64,000 nucleotides of DNA from Sutcliffiella horikoshii (GTDB lineage Bacteria; Bacillota; Bacilli; Bacillales; Bacillaceae_I), in NCBI RefSeq assembly GCF_021991925.1, contig NZ_RXZI01000002.1:372001-436000 (forward strand). The letters are read 5' to 3'. Made by a program: the position numbers and the translations under genes. Below are positions 31,653-39,581 of the stretch, one piece after another. Each line of letters starts with the position of its first letter. Positions within the stretch are counted from its first letter, which is position 1. The notes under the pieces are model-generated. The model searched no databases, was not told the origin of the DNA, and was given only the letters and a program-made list of their open reading frames with translations.

Positions 31653-31726
31653 TGGTGTAATGTCACAAGCATCACAGGCTAACCAAGCCCTAGGCGTTGC
31701 AAATCCATACGGAGTCGGAAAATAGA
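31653..31726 (+). pseudogene. Rhs core scar
   Basis: A mutated copy of the core bases for GNVTSITGNQALADANPYRYVGK with several indels (GGTGTAATGTCACAAGCATC, then CAAGCCCTAGGCGTTGCAAA). It is the last Rhs trace in the window. Confidence 0.75.
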
Positions 31727-31754
31727 AGAAGGTATTATAGTTGAAGTCAAAGTA

Positions 31755-32264
31755 ATGAATCTAAGTGAGGCTATAGATTTTTTAGAAAAAAATCAACCTC
31801 TTCCAGATGATAGCTCATTGGAAGGTAATCCTGAGATACTCAATACATATAATGAGGTTAGAAAATATTTCTTAGATAATCCTAATCCAATTTGTATACC
31901 TCTGTTTTTGAACTCATTTGGAGAAGGCAGTGGTTTTGGAGCTTACCAACTAATAGAGGACGTACTTTTGAAGTATTTACCAGAACAAGTAATGCCTCAT
32001 TTAATTGAAGGATTAAATAGTGCGCAATATGAGATAAGATATTGGAATACGCAAATTGCTTCATCCTTTCCAGATGAAGATTTAATTGAACCGTTGGCAA
32101 AATTATTATCAGACAATTCACCAGATATTAGATATATGGCTGTTGTAGCCTTATCAGAAATTAATGATCAAAGGGTTATAAGTCTAATTCAAACAGCTCT
32201 AAAGGAAGAGGAAGATACTGAAGTGATGGAACTTATAGAGGATGTTATCAAAAAATCGTGCTAA
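31755..32264 (+). CDS. HEAT-repeat immunity candidate
   Basis: ATG at 31755 is 29 bases after an Rhs scar. 169 residues of HEAT-like helices (YLPEQVMPHLIEGLNSAQYEIRYWNTQIASSF, NSPDIRYMAVVALSEINDQRVISLIQTAL). A weak ribosome site (TTGAAGTCAAAGTA) suggests the original start region was damaged with the toxin. Likely immunity gene of a lost tip. Confidence 0.65.
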   Translation: MNLSEAIDFLEKNQPLPDDSSLEGNPEILNTYNEVRKYFLDNPNPICIPLFLNSFGEGSGFGAYQLIEDVLLKYLPEQVMPHLIEGLNSAQYEIRYWNTQIASSFPDEDLIEPLAKLLSDNSPDIRYMAVVALSEINDQRVISLIQTALKEEEDTEVMELIEDVIKKSC

Positions 32265-32341
32265 ATAATGAGAAACTAACCTTTGATTGGCTGATAGGCA
32301 GAAATATTTAAACGCTGCTGAAAGGAGTTTGGGAAATCTAG

Positions 32342-32770
32342 ATGAAATGTAAAGGAATAAAATTAGGTGATGTATATGCAATCCCCCTACCAGATGGTAA
32401 ATTTGCATTTGGTAGGAGATTTAAAGACGCAGGCATTGCGATTTATAGCTACATTGGGATTTCAATAGCAGATATTCCTCGTAATGAAGATTATCAATTT
32501 ATTGTTGGAGTATATGAAGATATACTTAAATCAGGGGAATGGACATATATTGAGAATCGTCCATTTCATAATGAAGAGGAAGCATGGCCTCCACCAGCAT
32601 GTTTAATCGATTCAATAACAGGTGATTACTCTATCTATCATAGGGGAGAAATAAAAGATGCTAATAAAGAAGAATGTGTTGGTCTTGAAATAGCAGCAGT
32701 ATGGGAGGGTAATCAAATCATCGATAGAATCATGGGTGATGACAAGTGGCATAGGGATCCTTTGAAATAG
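32342..32770 (+). CDS. Imm26-like immunity protein
   Basis: ATG after GAAAGGAGTTTGGG. 142 residues, beginning KGIKLGDVYAIPLPDGKFAFGR, the typical Imm26 opening in which a beta-strand-rich domain follows a GD(V/I)(Y/F)xIPL motif. No toxin lies upstream. A second Imm26-like gene is at 33869. Confidence 0.75.
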   Translation: MKCKGIKLGDVYAIPLPDGKFAFGRRFKDAGIAIYSYIGISIADIPRNEDYQFIVGVYEDILKSGEWTYIENRPFHNEEEAWPPPACLIDSITGDYSIYHRGEIKDANKEECVGLEIAAVWEGNQIIDRIMGDDKWHRDPLK

Positions 32771-33151
32771 ACTGCTAACCTAAAAAACCTTGATTGGCTA
32801 AACGCTTATCAGGGTTTCTTTTATTGGGGAGATAAACTCGAAAGAACATCTTATACGAAAGCGAAAAGGATATGTGCTTCTTCATAACGAAATATAACAA
32901 TGGTAAGACTTCCTGATATAAATTTGTTAAGTAATCTAGAAATAGAAAAGGTCTTTTTATATATACTCTATCTAAAATAGAAACAAGGTGATCATGTGGA
33001 TATTATGAGTTCACTGGTAATGTATGGAGATATTGGTATAAACAGTAGCAGCTTGGTATCTCGAAAATTAATAAAGACTCAAATTATGAAAGTCAAAAAG
33101 ATTACTGAGTTCGGAAATAAGTTAAATAAAAATTTGATAAGGAGGGTTTAT
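32771..33151. other. Intergenic spacer with cassette-type hairpin
   Basis: Near 32786-32820 the first spacer hairpin (AACCTTGATTGGCTAAACG...CAGGGTT, T-rich) is repeated. The rest is AT-rich; a frame from 32996 leads into the next gene but lacks a ribosome site. Confidence 0.5.
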
Positions 33152-33427
33152 ATGAGAAAGTTGAGTTCTAGTCAGGAATTATTTTTCCAGACACTACATG
33201 AAATTCAAGACGAAGCAGTTCAGGGTGCTTTGAGCAAATATAATTGTGTAAATGCCGAGAAGGTATTATATGAAGTTACTTATGAAACCATTTATGGAAT
33301 CTTGGAACTTATTGATGGTTATATGAAGGATAACCTACAGCTAGATCTCATTGAAAAGGAAAGTAATAACTCTTTGAAGCAAAATATTCAATTACACGAT
33401 GTTTGTGTAGATTTTATTAATAAATGA
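33152..33427 (+). CDS. Small immunity-like protein
   Basis: ATG 33152 lies 8 bases after ATAAGGAGGG; a longer frame from 32996 does not. 91 residues, helical (SSQELFFQTLHEIQDEAVQGALSKY, TYETIYGILELIDGY). Family not recognised. It precedes the 125-residue gene by 18 bases, probably one transcript. Confidence 0.55.
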   Translation: MRKLSSSQELFFQTLHEIQDEAVQGALSKYNCVNAEKVLYEVTYETIYGILELIDGYMKDNLQLDLIEKESNNSLKQNIQLHDVCVDFINK

Positions 33428-33445
33428 ACTAGGGGAAGGTGAATA

Positions 33446-33823
33446 ATGAATAGTGAAGAATTTGTAAAAAGCATTATAGATGTAGTTCGTGATGCAAGTA
33501 TTTCAGATAGTATAGAAGATTTAGTTGATCCGCCTGGAAGAAAACCTAGTAGTGAGGACCTTGAACTTTCTAACTGGTTTTTGCATCTAAACGATAAAGA
33601 AAAAGAAATAGTCGTTAATATTATTAGAAGGGCTGTGGATACTTCCATTTTTGGGTTTTTTACTGTACTTGATGGTGTTCGACCAATCGTGGATTCCGAT
33701 AAAGGTATTTTGGAGCTATATTATAGGGAAAATGATAATAATCATTTTCTAAACACTAATCAAGAAGAATACCTACACGATATTTTTAATAGAAAAATCG
33801 AAAACGATAACACACGCTTGTAA
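33446..33823 (+). CDS. Immunity-like protein related to the cassette 4 protector
   Basis: ATG after GGGGAAGGTGAATA. 125 residues, acidic and helical, with AVDTSIFGFFTVLDG shared in pattern with the cassette 4 immunity protein (24183). The likeness suggests it once protected against a similar HH-motif toxin. Confidence 0.65.
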   Translation: MNSEEFVKSIIDVVRDASISDSIEDLVDPPGRKPSSEDLELSNWFLHLNDKEKEIVVNIIRRAVDTSIFGFFTVLDGVRPIVDSDKGILELYYRENDNNHFLNTNQEEYLHDIFNRKIENDNTRL

Positions 33824-33868
33824 TTGTGGAAATGATGAGATGTTTGAAAGGGTAAATCCTATGAGCAT

Positions 33869-34354
33869 ATGGTGATGATAATAGTGAAAAAGAAAAAAGT
33901 TAAGGTTAATACTGGCGACGTATTTACCATTAAACTTGATCATAATTTATATAGTTATGGTCAAGTAGTAGGCGAAGGAACATTCTGTGACTGTATCGTT
34001 ATATACGACTTGATTTCGAGGGAACATCCCCCAGTAAATACTATAATTTCAAATTCAGTAATTCTATTAATTCAGACGGTAAACTCGAGGTTAGAGAATG
34101 GTTTATGGAAAATCATTGGAAATGGAGAGATTCCCGAATTAAACTTACCGATTTACAAGGTCGAGACTGAAGAAGGATATATGTTGGCCAATTATAAAGG
34201 TGAAATAATTGATGATTCTCCAGACCAAGACCAAGTAAAAGATTTTAAAGAACTTGAATCCTGGTCCCCAGTTTCTTTAGAGAATGCAGTAAGAGCAAAG
34301 TTTATTACTGGTGAATGGGATGACTACTACAACGACCTTATTTATATTGGTTGA
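33869..34354 (+). CDS. Imm26-like immunity protein, second copy
   Basis: ATG 33869 (161 residues), or GTG 33884 behind GGTGATGATAATA. VKVNTGDVFTIKLDHNLYSYGQVV is the Imm26 opening. The C-terminus (ESWSPVSLENAVRAKFITGEW) differs from the first copy. No toxin upstream. Confidence 0.65.
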   Translation: MVMIIVKKKKVKVNTGDVFTIKLDHNLYSYGQVVGEGTFCDCIVIYDLISREHPPVNTIISNSVILLIQTVNSRLENGLWKIIGNGEIPELNLPIYKVETEEGYMLANYKGEIIDDSPDQDQVKDFKELESWSPVSLENAVRAKFITGEWDDYYNDLIYIG

Positions 34355-34458
34355 ATTCAACTTTCCAATTATAGTAACGCGAAAGATCGAATGAAAAGTT
34401 GCTTCCAAATCTGTGGTTAAGCCTTAAAACTACAATATAATCGGATGTGAAATAAAAC

Positions 34459-35133
34459 TTGGAAAAGAATAAAACAAAGCAGCTTAAATATGCCTTATTA
34501 CAGGATCTCTCTGAACGTTTGAATATGCACAGTTTTGAAAAAAGGGTGATTGGGCAGTCGGTTATTAAAAAAATGGAGAAAGGTTTAATCAGCATCCATT
34601 TAATGTATATCGAGCACCAAGAAGACCTAGATGTGACCGTTGATTTTGGAATAAGGTTCGATGAGGTCGAAAGCATGGGGCATATGGGGAACGCATTGCT
34701 TACAAAGAAAGAGAAAAAAGGGACGTTTACCATAGGTGCGGAGTTAGGAAATGTAAGGGATGGAAGACAGAGGAGATGGACCATCATTAGGGAAGGAGAT
34801 ATTCCAGCTATTGCTGAATCTATGTTTCAAAGTATAAAGACAGTTATTCTCCCACTAATTGATAGATACTTAGAGAAAGAAGCCGTTTATAATCTATGTC
34901 TTAGAGATGATGAGAAAGCTGTTTTGCTTTGTCCAATTAATTATAAAAGGGCCATTAATGCGGTGGCTCTGGCTGTTATTATGAAAAAAGACTTAGATGT
35001 CATTTCACTCATTATAAAGCAAAAACAAGATTATTTGCGAAAACAGGATGAATTTGGGTTGGAGATATTTAATAGTTTCATAGAGAATTTAGAATTGAAT
35101 GGCTATAAGAAGAAGGAGAAAAGAAATGACTGA
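34459..35133 (+). CDS. Hypothetical protein coupled to an ankyrin gene
   Basis: TTG start after TGTGAAATAAAAC, with a weak ribosome site. 224 residues, no membrane segment; contains TVDFGIRFDEVESM and a helical C-terminal half. It overlaps the ankyrin gene by 8 bases, so the pair is co-translated. Family not recognised; the context suggests toxin protection. Confidence 0.6.
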   Translation: MEKNKTKQLKYALLQDLSERLNMHSFEKRVIGQSVIKKMEKGLISIHLMYIEHQEDLDVTVDFGIRFDEVESMGHMGNALLTKKEKKGTFTIGAELGNVRDGRQRRWTIIREGDIPAIAESMFQSIKTVILPLIDRYLEKEAVYNLCLRDDEKAVLLCPINYKRAINAVALAVIMKKDLDVISLIIKQKQDYLRKQDEFGLEIFNSFIENLELNGYKKKEKRND

Positions 35134-35605
35134 AATAATGAAAGCCATTCTTTTAGAAGATACTGTATTATTGGTAAAGATGTTAGAAGCAGGGCATGAC
35201 GTAAACTTCCAGGATGATGATGGTCGAACTCCGTTGATGCAGGCAGTTATTGATCAGCATATAGAAATGGCAACATTACTCATTCAGTATGGTGCTCACG
35301 TTAATATGCAGGATTACTTGGGAGAAACAGCAGCTTTACATTTTGCTGCCCAAAATAATTCTGCTGAAATAACAGAAGTCTTGTTGAAGAACGGAGCGGA
35401 AATCGACTTAGAAGACATAAATGGAAACACACCATTATCCGATGCCATATTCTATTTCAGGGGTGATGAAAAGGTAATTCAACAATTACTAAAACATGAA
35501 GCCGACAGAGAGAGAAAAAACAAACATGATGTTTCGCCATTAGAGTTAGCTCGGAGTATAGGAGGAACGGTACTTTCACTTCTTTTAGGCGCTGATTCAA
35601 AGTGA
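35126..35605 (+). CDS. Ankyrin-repeat protein
   Basis: ATG 35126 follows AAGAAGGAGAAAAGAA. 159 residues with four clear ankyrin repeats: DDDGRTPLMQAVIDQHIEMA, GETAALHFAAQNNSAEITEVLLKNGAEID, NGNTPLSDAI, HDVSPLELARSIGG. Such proteins commonly act as immunity or adaptor proteins next to polymorphic toxin loci; that role is inferred. Confidence 0.8.
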   Translation: MTEIMKAILLEDTVLLVKMLEAGHDVNFQDDDGRTPLMQAVIDQHIEMATLLIQYGAHVNMQDYLGETAALHFAAQNNSAEITEVLLKNGAEIDLEDINGNTPLSDAIFYFRGDEKVIQQLLKHEADRERKNKHDVSPLELARSIGGTVLSLLLGADSK

Positions 35606-35683
35606 TTGGAAGGATGGCCTCTTATTTCTTATTTCTTTAAAAACAGAAACGGTTGAACCAACTCTTTGGGAAGGAGCGATACT

Positions 35684-36193
35684 ATGGGGCAGCAGATGTC
35701 CTTCATATTGGATGAAGAAACTGAAATGGATTTTTTTGATTTTTTAGTGAGAGAGGCTGGATGTAAGGTCCTTTTTGAAGGAGTACATAGTTTACCGGTT
35801 GAGGTGAGTGAGTTACCTCACCCTTTTTCTAGTAAAGGATGGTTTAAGGTCTATGCTTATAAAGAAAGTCTAGGAAATTATCAACTTGAGGAACTAACCA
35901 ATGGAAGAAAAATAATGAACGCCATTTCTTCTCCAGTTATTGAATTTTCGAGGACTACCATAAGAGAAATGGATGTTTCAAAAGGGAGGCTATGGGTTGA
36001 AACCAAATACTATGATGATAATCAATTGATCCAAAAGCCAACTGAATTAAAAGAACTTTATAAGGAATGCTGTAAATGGATACGAGGAAGAACAAAGAGA
36101 TTAGATGTAGAAATAAACGGATTTATTTCTAAAGAATATGTGAGCCTAAAGTTAGAAAAGGGGAGGGTTCTTCCATTTCTAAAATTTTTTTAG
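35684..36193 (+). CDS. Hypothetical protein
   Basis: ATG after TGGGAAGGAGCGATACT; an in-frame TTG 18 bases earlier is part of the ribosome site. 169 residues, soluble, with EFSRTTIREMDVSKGRLWVETKYYDD. I do not recognise it. Its size and place among toxin-protection genes fit an immunity role, and it ends four bases before the next frame. Confidence 0.55.
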   Translation: MGQQMSFILDEETEMDFFDFLVREAGCKVLFEGVHSLPVEVSELPHPFSSKGWFKVYAYKESLGNYQLEELTNGRKIMNAISSPVIEFSRTTIREMDVSKGRLWVETKYYDDNQLIQKPTELKELYKECCKWIRGRTKRLDVEINGFISKEYVSLKLEKGRVLPFLKFF

Positions 36194-36220
36194 TTAGTGA
36201 AGAGGAAAGAGGTGCTGAAC

Positions 36221-36913
36221 TTGGTTGGAGACATTGAAAAAAAAGCTATTTTAAGAGAAGGATGGGACTATCAACAATTATGGAATGGTTGCATATTGGC
36301 GTCCATTGCTCATGCCATGATGGTAGCTCATTACCCTGAAATATCTAATGAGCATTCTTGGGATGGGTTCAATTATAGTGTTCAAGATAATCAAGGCACC
36401 AGGGGCACGATAACATTCTGTCAGAATAGTGTGGTGGCTGCATTTAGAAATGACAATATAGAGACCATAAATCAGCCAGCTATAGAATTATTTCAAGGTT
36501 CCCCAAAAAAGATTATCGAAATAGCCAGTACAGAAACGCTGCTATATTTATATGAAAGTATTGGAGGCAGAGATACCCCTGTCATCACAACAGGTTTTTG
36601 GGGTGAGAGGAATCAGAATCAAATATACTCTTCTCACCCTATTAATACAATGATTGATAATGGTGGCGCAATTTTGAAAAGGCAAGTTATGGAGTTTTCA
36701 TCGGCCATAAATGCTTGGCAAGAATACTATGAAATGAATGATGAACAAGTACTCTTATTGAAGGGTATATACAAGCGTAAAATAGCTAACCCCAGTAAAA
36801 AGATGTATCTAACGATGAATGAAATAAATATGATTGGCACAGTAAATGAAGAGGGGTTGGAAGAAAGTAATATCTCATTCGGGGAATTAGGAATTTTCAG
36901 GACTTCTTTATAA
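36221..36913 (+). CDS. Hypothetical protein
   Basis: TTG 36221 follows AAGAGGTGCTGAAC; a GTG at 36197 has no ribosome site. 230 residues with YQQLWNGCILASIAHAMMVAHYPEI and HSWDGFNYSVQDNQGTRGTITF, a conserved-looking motif of a Bacillus hypothetical family I cannot name. Probably co-transcribed with the previous gene. Confidence 0.55.
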   Translation: MVGDIEKKAILREGWDYQQLWNGCILASIAHAMMVAHYPEISNEHSWDGFNYSVQDNQGTRGTITFCQNSVVAAFRNDNIETINQPAIELFQGSPKKIIEIASTETLLYLYESIGGRDTPVITTGFWGERNQNQIYSSHPINTMIDNGGAILKRQVMEFSSAINAWQEYYEMNDEQVLLLKGIYKRKIANPSKKMYLTMNEINMIGTVNEEGLEESNISFGELGIFRTSL

Positions 36914-37016
36914 TGTCGTGTGCCATGCGCCAAGGGTGGGAATACATTCCATAATGTATAATTCATATTAATTGAGCAGCAAGCAATAGGGGATTTTTAG
37001 AATCGAGGTCAAAATC

Positions 37017-37391
37017 ATGCGAAAAATATCCATAGCTTACTTAATAATCTTCACTATCAGCACCATTCTAACAATCTTCATCGTTTACAGGGATGTAAAT
37101 CACCCATTCGTAACTGTGATGGTGAGCGGTTACGCAATTTTTCTAATAGCTTCATTGCTTTACTTTCTCTTTGCAATCTTATGGAAAGCAAGGAAATTAC
37201 CGCGTCCAGAACTACAAAGGAGAGCTGGCCGATTCATTCTTTATTTTGCCATATTCTTCGGCCTGAGCTTTCTCATAAACATCGGTGATCCTAATTACTA
37301 TAAATCTATCTCCATTGCTTTGGGCATGTCGCTTGGTTTATCTTTTTTTGACTTGGCCTTTTTACCGAAAAACACTGAATCAAGTAGATAA
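37017..37391 (+). CDS. Small four-helix membrane protein
   Basis: ATG after AATCGAGGTCAAAATC. 124 residues with four hydrophobic segments (about 5-22, 32-55, 70-90, 95-115). Function unknown. The stop overlaps an ATG by one base. Confidence 0.65.
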   Translation: MRKISIAYLIIFTISTILTIFIVYRDVNHPFVTVMVSGYAIFLIASLLYFLFAILWKARKLPRPELQRRAGRFILYFAIFFGLSFLINIGDPNYYKSISIALGMSLGLSFFDLAFLPKNTESSR

Positions 37392-37435
37392 TGAACCTTG
37401 AGAATTGGAAGAAATCATTAGAGAGGGGAAATCTA

Positions 37436-38239
37436 ATGAACCATCTGCGTAAAGGATATGGACTTGATGAGAAGGGATTCATTGTTCGGGATGTGGGAGT
37501 GGAAAAAATAGCACTCGTTTATCAGAAATGTGTCCAAGAAACAATCGAAACCCTTCACTTACAGCTTCCTAACCTACTACATAGTGTTTATGTGTACGGA
37601 AGCGTAGCCAGAGGTGATGCGGAAAAAGGTAAGTCAGACCTGGACATACTAGCTATATTCAAGCGAGATCTACATAACAACGAAAACCAAAGAGTGAAGA
37701 AGCTAGGTGAGAGTTTGTCCCGTAAGTATCACTCGCTGGTCCGCGAGGTAGGGATTGCGAAAACTACTCTTGATTATTGTATGGATCCAAATAACTATTA
37801 CGAACAGGCATTCCTACGTGAACTTTGTGTTTGTGTAGATGGAGAAGACCTTCGCGAACGTTTCGGACCTTATAAGCTGACAGAGGACATAGCGATAAGT
37901 TTTAATGGAGATATAGCTGAGGTTTCGGAGCGATATTTGAAAAAGCTAAATGGAGCGTCTGACGATGAATTCAACGCAACCACACAAGGCTTCGCCAGAA
38001 AACTGATAAGAACCTTCTACTCCATGGTCTTGGCCCGCTCGCAGATATGGTCGACAAAGCTTGGGGAACAAGCTGAAATCTTTCTTCAATATTTTCCTGA
38101 AAAGAAAGATGTGGTACAGACACTTCAGGAATGGACTAATAATGCGCCTCAAGACAAACTCAATGCATTAGCGATATTGGACAAGGAAAGTAAATGGGCA
38201 ATTGACCATTTTACTAAGGAAGCAAAGAAAAGAGATTGA
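37436..38239 (+). CDS. Nucleotidyltransferase domain protein
   Basis: ATG 37436 has GAGAGGGGAAATC 7 bases upstream and gives 267 residues; an in-frame ATG at 37391 overlaps the previous stop. The domain shows GSVARGD...KSDLDILAIF, the GS...DxD motif of the DNA polymerase beta-like superfamily, followed by a helical C-terminal domain as in aminoglycoside nucleotidyltransferases. The substrate is unknown; resistance should not be assumed. Confidence 0.8.
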   Translation: MNHLRKGYGLDEKGFIVRDVGVEKIALVYQKCVQETIETLHLQLPNLLHSVYVYGSVARGDAEKGKSDLDILAIFKRDLHNNENQRVKKLGESLSRKYHSLVREVGIAKTTLDYCMDPNNYYEQAFLRELCVCVDGEDLRERFGPYKLTEDIAISFNGDIAEVSERYLKKLNGASDDEFNATTQGFARKLIRTFYSMVLARSQIWSTKLGEQAEIFLQYFPEKKDVVQTLQEWTNNAPQDKLNALAILDKESKWAIDHFTKEAKKRD

Positions 38240-38266
38240 CCATCAAACTTACAGGAGGATCCCACA

Positions 38267-38830
38267 ATGAAAACCGAAGAAAAATTTTTCCAAGAAGGCA
38301 AATCCATACAGGCATATATGGATGAAATGAGTACACTGAAAGAAGAAAGCTTCACTGTCTATGAAAAATTCCGATTGCCTGCCGACGGATTGGTAGAAAA
38401 GTTGCAACATCAGTCCCTGCACTTTCTGACGATAACAGAAGATTGGTGCGGCGACGCGATGATGATCAACCCGGTCATTCGCAAGTTGGCTGAGGCAGCA
38501 GATATTGATGTTCGAGTAGCCTTAAGGGATGCCGACACAAGCCTGATTGACCGCCATTTGACAAATGGGGGCCGAGCGATTCCAATGATTCTAATTTTGA
38601 GCGAACAAGGAGAACTTTTAGGCAAATGGGGACCGCGAGCACCTGAAGTGCAACAAATCGTGGATGAACTCCGCGCGGCGCTGCCACCTAAGGAAGATCC
38701 TACTTTTGCAGATAAACAGAAGGAAGTCATTGCTACTTTAAAGGAGAGATATGTAGCGGATGTAACTCTATGGACATATGTCTATGAGAGCTTTAAAGCT
38801 ACATTGTTGAACGTTTTGGAAAAGAGATAG
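38267..38830 (+). CDS. Thioredoxin family protein
   Basis: ATG after ACAGGAGGATCCCACA. 187 residues; residues 45-140 have a thioredoxin-like fold with LTITEDWCGDAMMINPVIRKL and a cis-Pro region AIPMILIL. Only one cysteine is in the active-site position (WCGD), as in the Bacillus proteins of this family, so classical dithiol chemistry is unlikely. Confidence 0.85.
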   Translation: MKTEEKFFQEGKSIQAYMDEMSTLKEESFTVYEKFRLPADGLVEKLQHQSLHFLTITEDWCGDAMMINPVIRKLAEAADIDVRVALRDADTSLIDRHLTNGGRAIPMILILSEQGELLGKWGPRAPEVQQIVDELRAALPPKEDPTFADKQKEVIATLKERYVADVTLWTYVYESFKATLLNVLEKR

Positions 38831-38848
38831 ATATCGAACACTAAAGTG

Positions 38849-38877
38849 GCCCGAGGTTATGTAAATTAACTTCGGGC
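38849..38877 (+). terminator. Hairpin after the thioredoxin-like gene
   Basis: GCCCGAGGTTA pairs with TAACTTCGGGC, followed by TACTTCTAT. Confidence 0.6.
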
Positions 38878-38935
38878 TACTTCTATGTAATCCCCTTGTA
38901 TTTCCTCGACGCCCTAAAAATCTTTTTTCACTTCT

Positions 38936-38962
38936 TGAAATTTTCTCCACAATCAACACGTT
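38936..38962 (+). promoter_or_regulatory. Possible ECF-type promoter of the sigma operon
   Basis: TGAAAT, 17 bases, CGTT resembles the TGAAAC/CGT promoters of Bacillus ECF sigma factors and fits autoregulation. TATAAT at 38962 lacks a matching -35 at normal distance. Confidence 0.45.
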
Positions 38963-39014
38963 ATAATGAGTAGGTAGCACTATCAGAGCATCAAGGACAA
39001 AGGGAGATGGGTTT

Positions 39015-39581
39015 TTGGAACAGCAGGACGATCTTTATTTTGTGGAGCAGGTGCTTGCGGGGAATAAGCAGGCATTTGCGTTTATCATAAATCGGTATAA
39101 GAACAGACTTTATGGGATGGTCCTCCGGATGGTGAAGAATCCGGAGGACGCGAAGGACCTTGTTCAAGAGTGCTTTATCAAAGTGTATAGGCAACTTGAG
39201 AAATATGACCGAAAGGGGACCTTTGCAAGCTGGTTGTACCGGGTTTCGGTCAATCATTGCATGGATACTTTTCGAAAAAAGAAAGTAGAAACGGTGGAAT
39301 ATTCGGATGAAACAGGGAGCGGGGGTCTGACCCCGGAAGTCGTTTATCTTCAAAAAGAAAAATACAGGCAGTTGGAAAACTTATTGACCACATTAAAAAA
39401 GGAGGATCGCCTCATTGTCCTTCTGAAATATACGAACGACTTGAGTTATGAGGAGATTGGAGAAGTGCTGGACATACCCGTACACACGGTAGCCAACAGA
39501 ATTCACCGGGCAAAAAATCGATTGAGGAAAAACATGAAACAGGAGGAAGGGGGCTATTTTCATGAAATGTTTCGAATTTAA
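39015..39581 (+). CDS. ECF RNA polymerase sigma factor
   Basis: TTG start after AAAGGGAGATGGGTT. 188 residues with region 2 (AFAFIINRYKNRLYGMVLRMVKNPEDAKDLVQECFIKVYR) and region 4 (DRLIVLLKYTNDLSYEEIGEVLDIPVHTVANRIHRAKNRLRK in form). It overlaps the anti-sigma gene by 20 bases. The type is close to SigW-like factors of cell-envelope stress; the target genes are not visible here. Confidence 0.9.
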   Translation: MEQQDDLYFVEQVLAGNKQAFAFIINRYKNRLYGMVLRMVKNPEDAKDLVQECFIKVYRQLEKYDRKGTFASWLYRVSVNHCMDTFRKKKVETVEYSDETGSGGLTPEVVYLQKEKYRQLENLLTTLKKEDRLIVLLKYTNDLSYEEIGEVLDIPVHTVANRIHRAKNRLRKNMKQEEGGYFHEMFRI

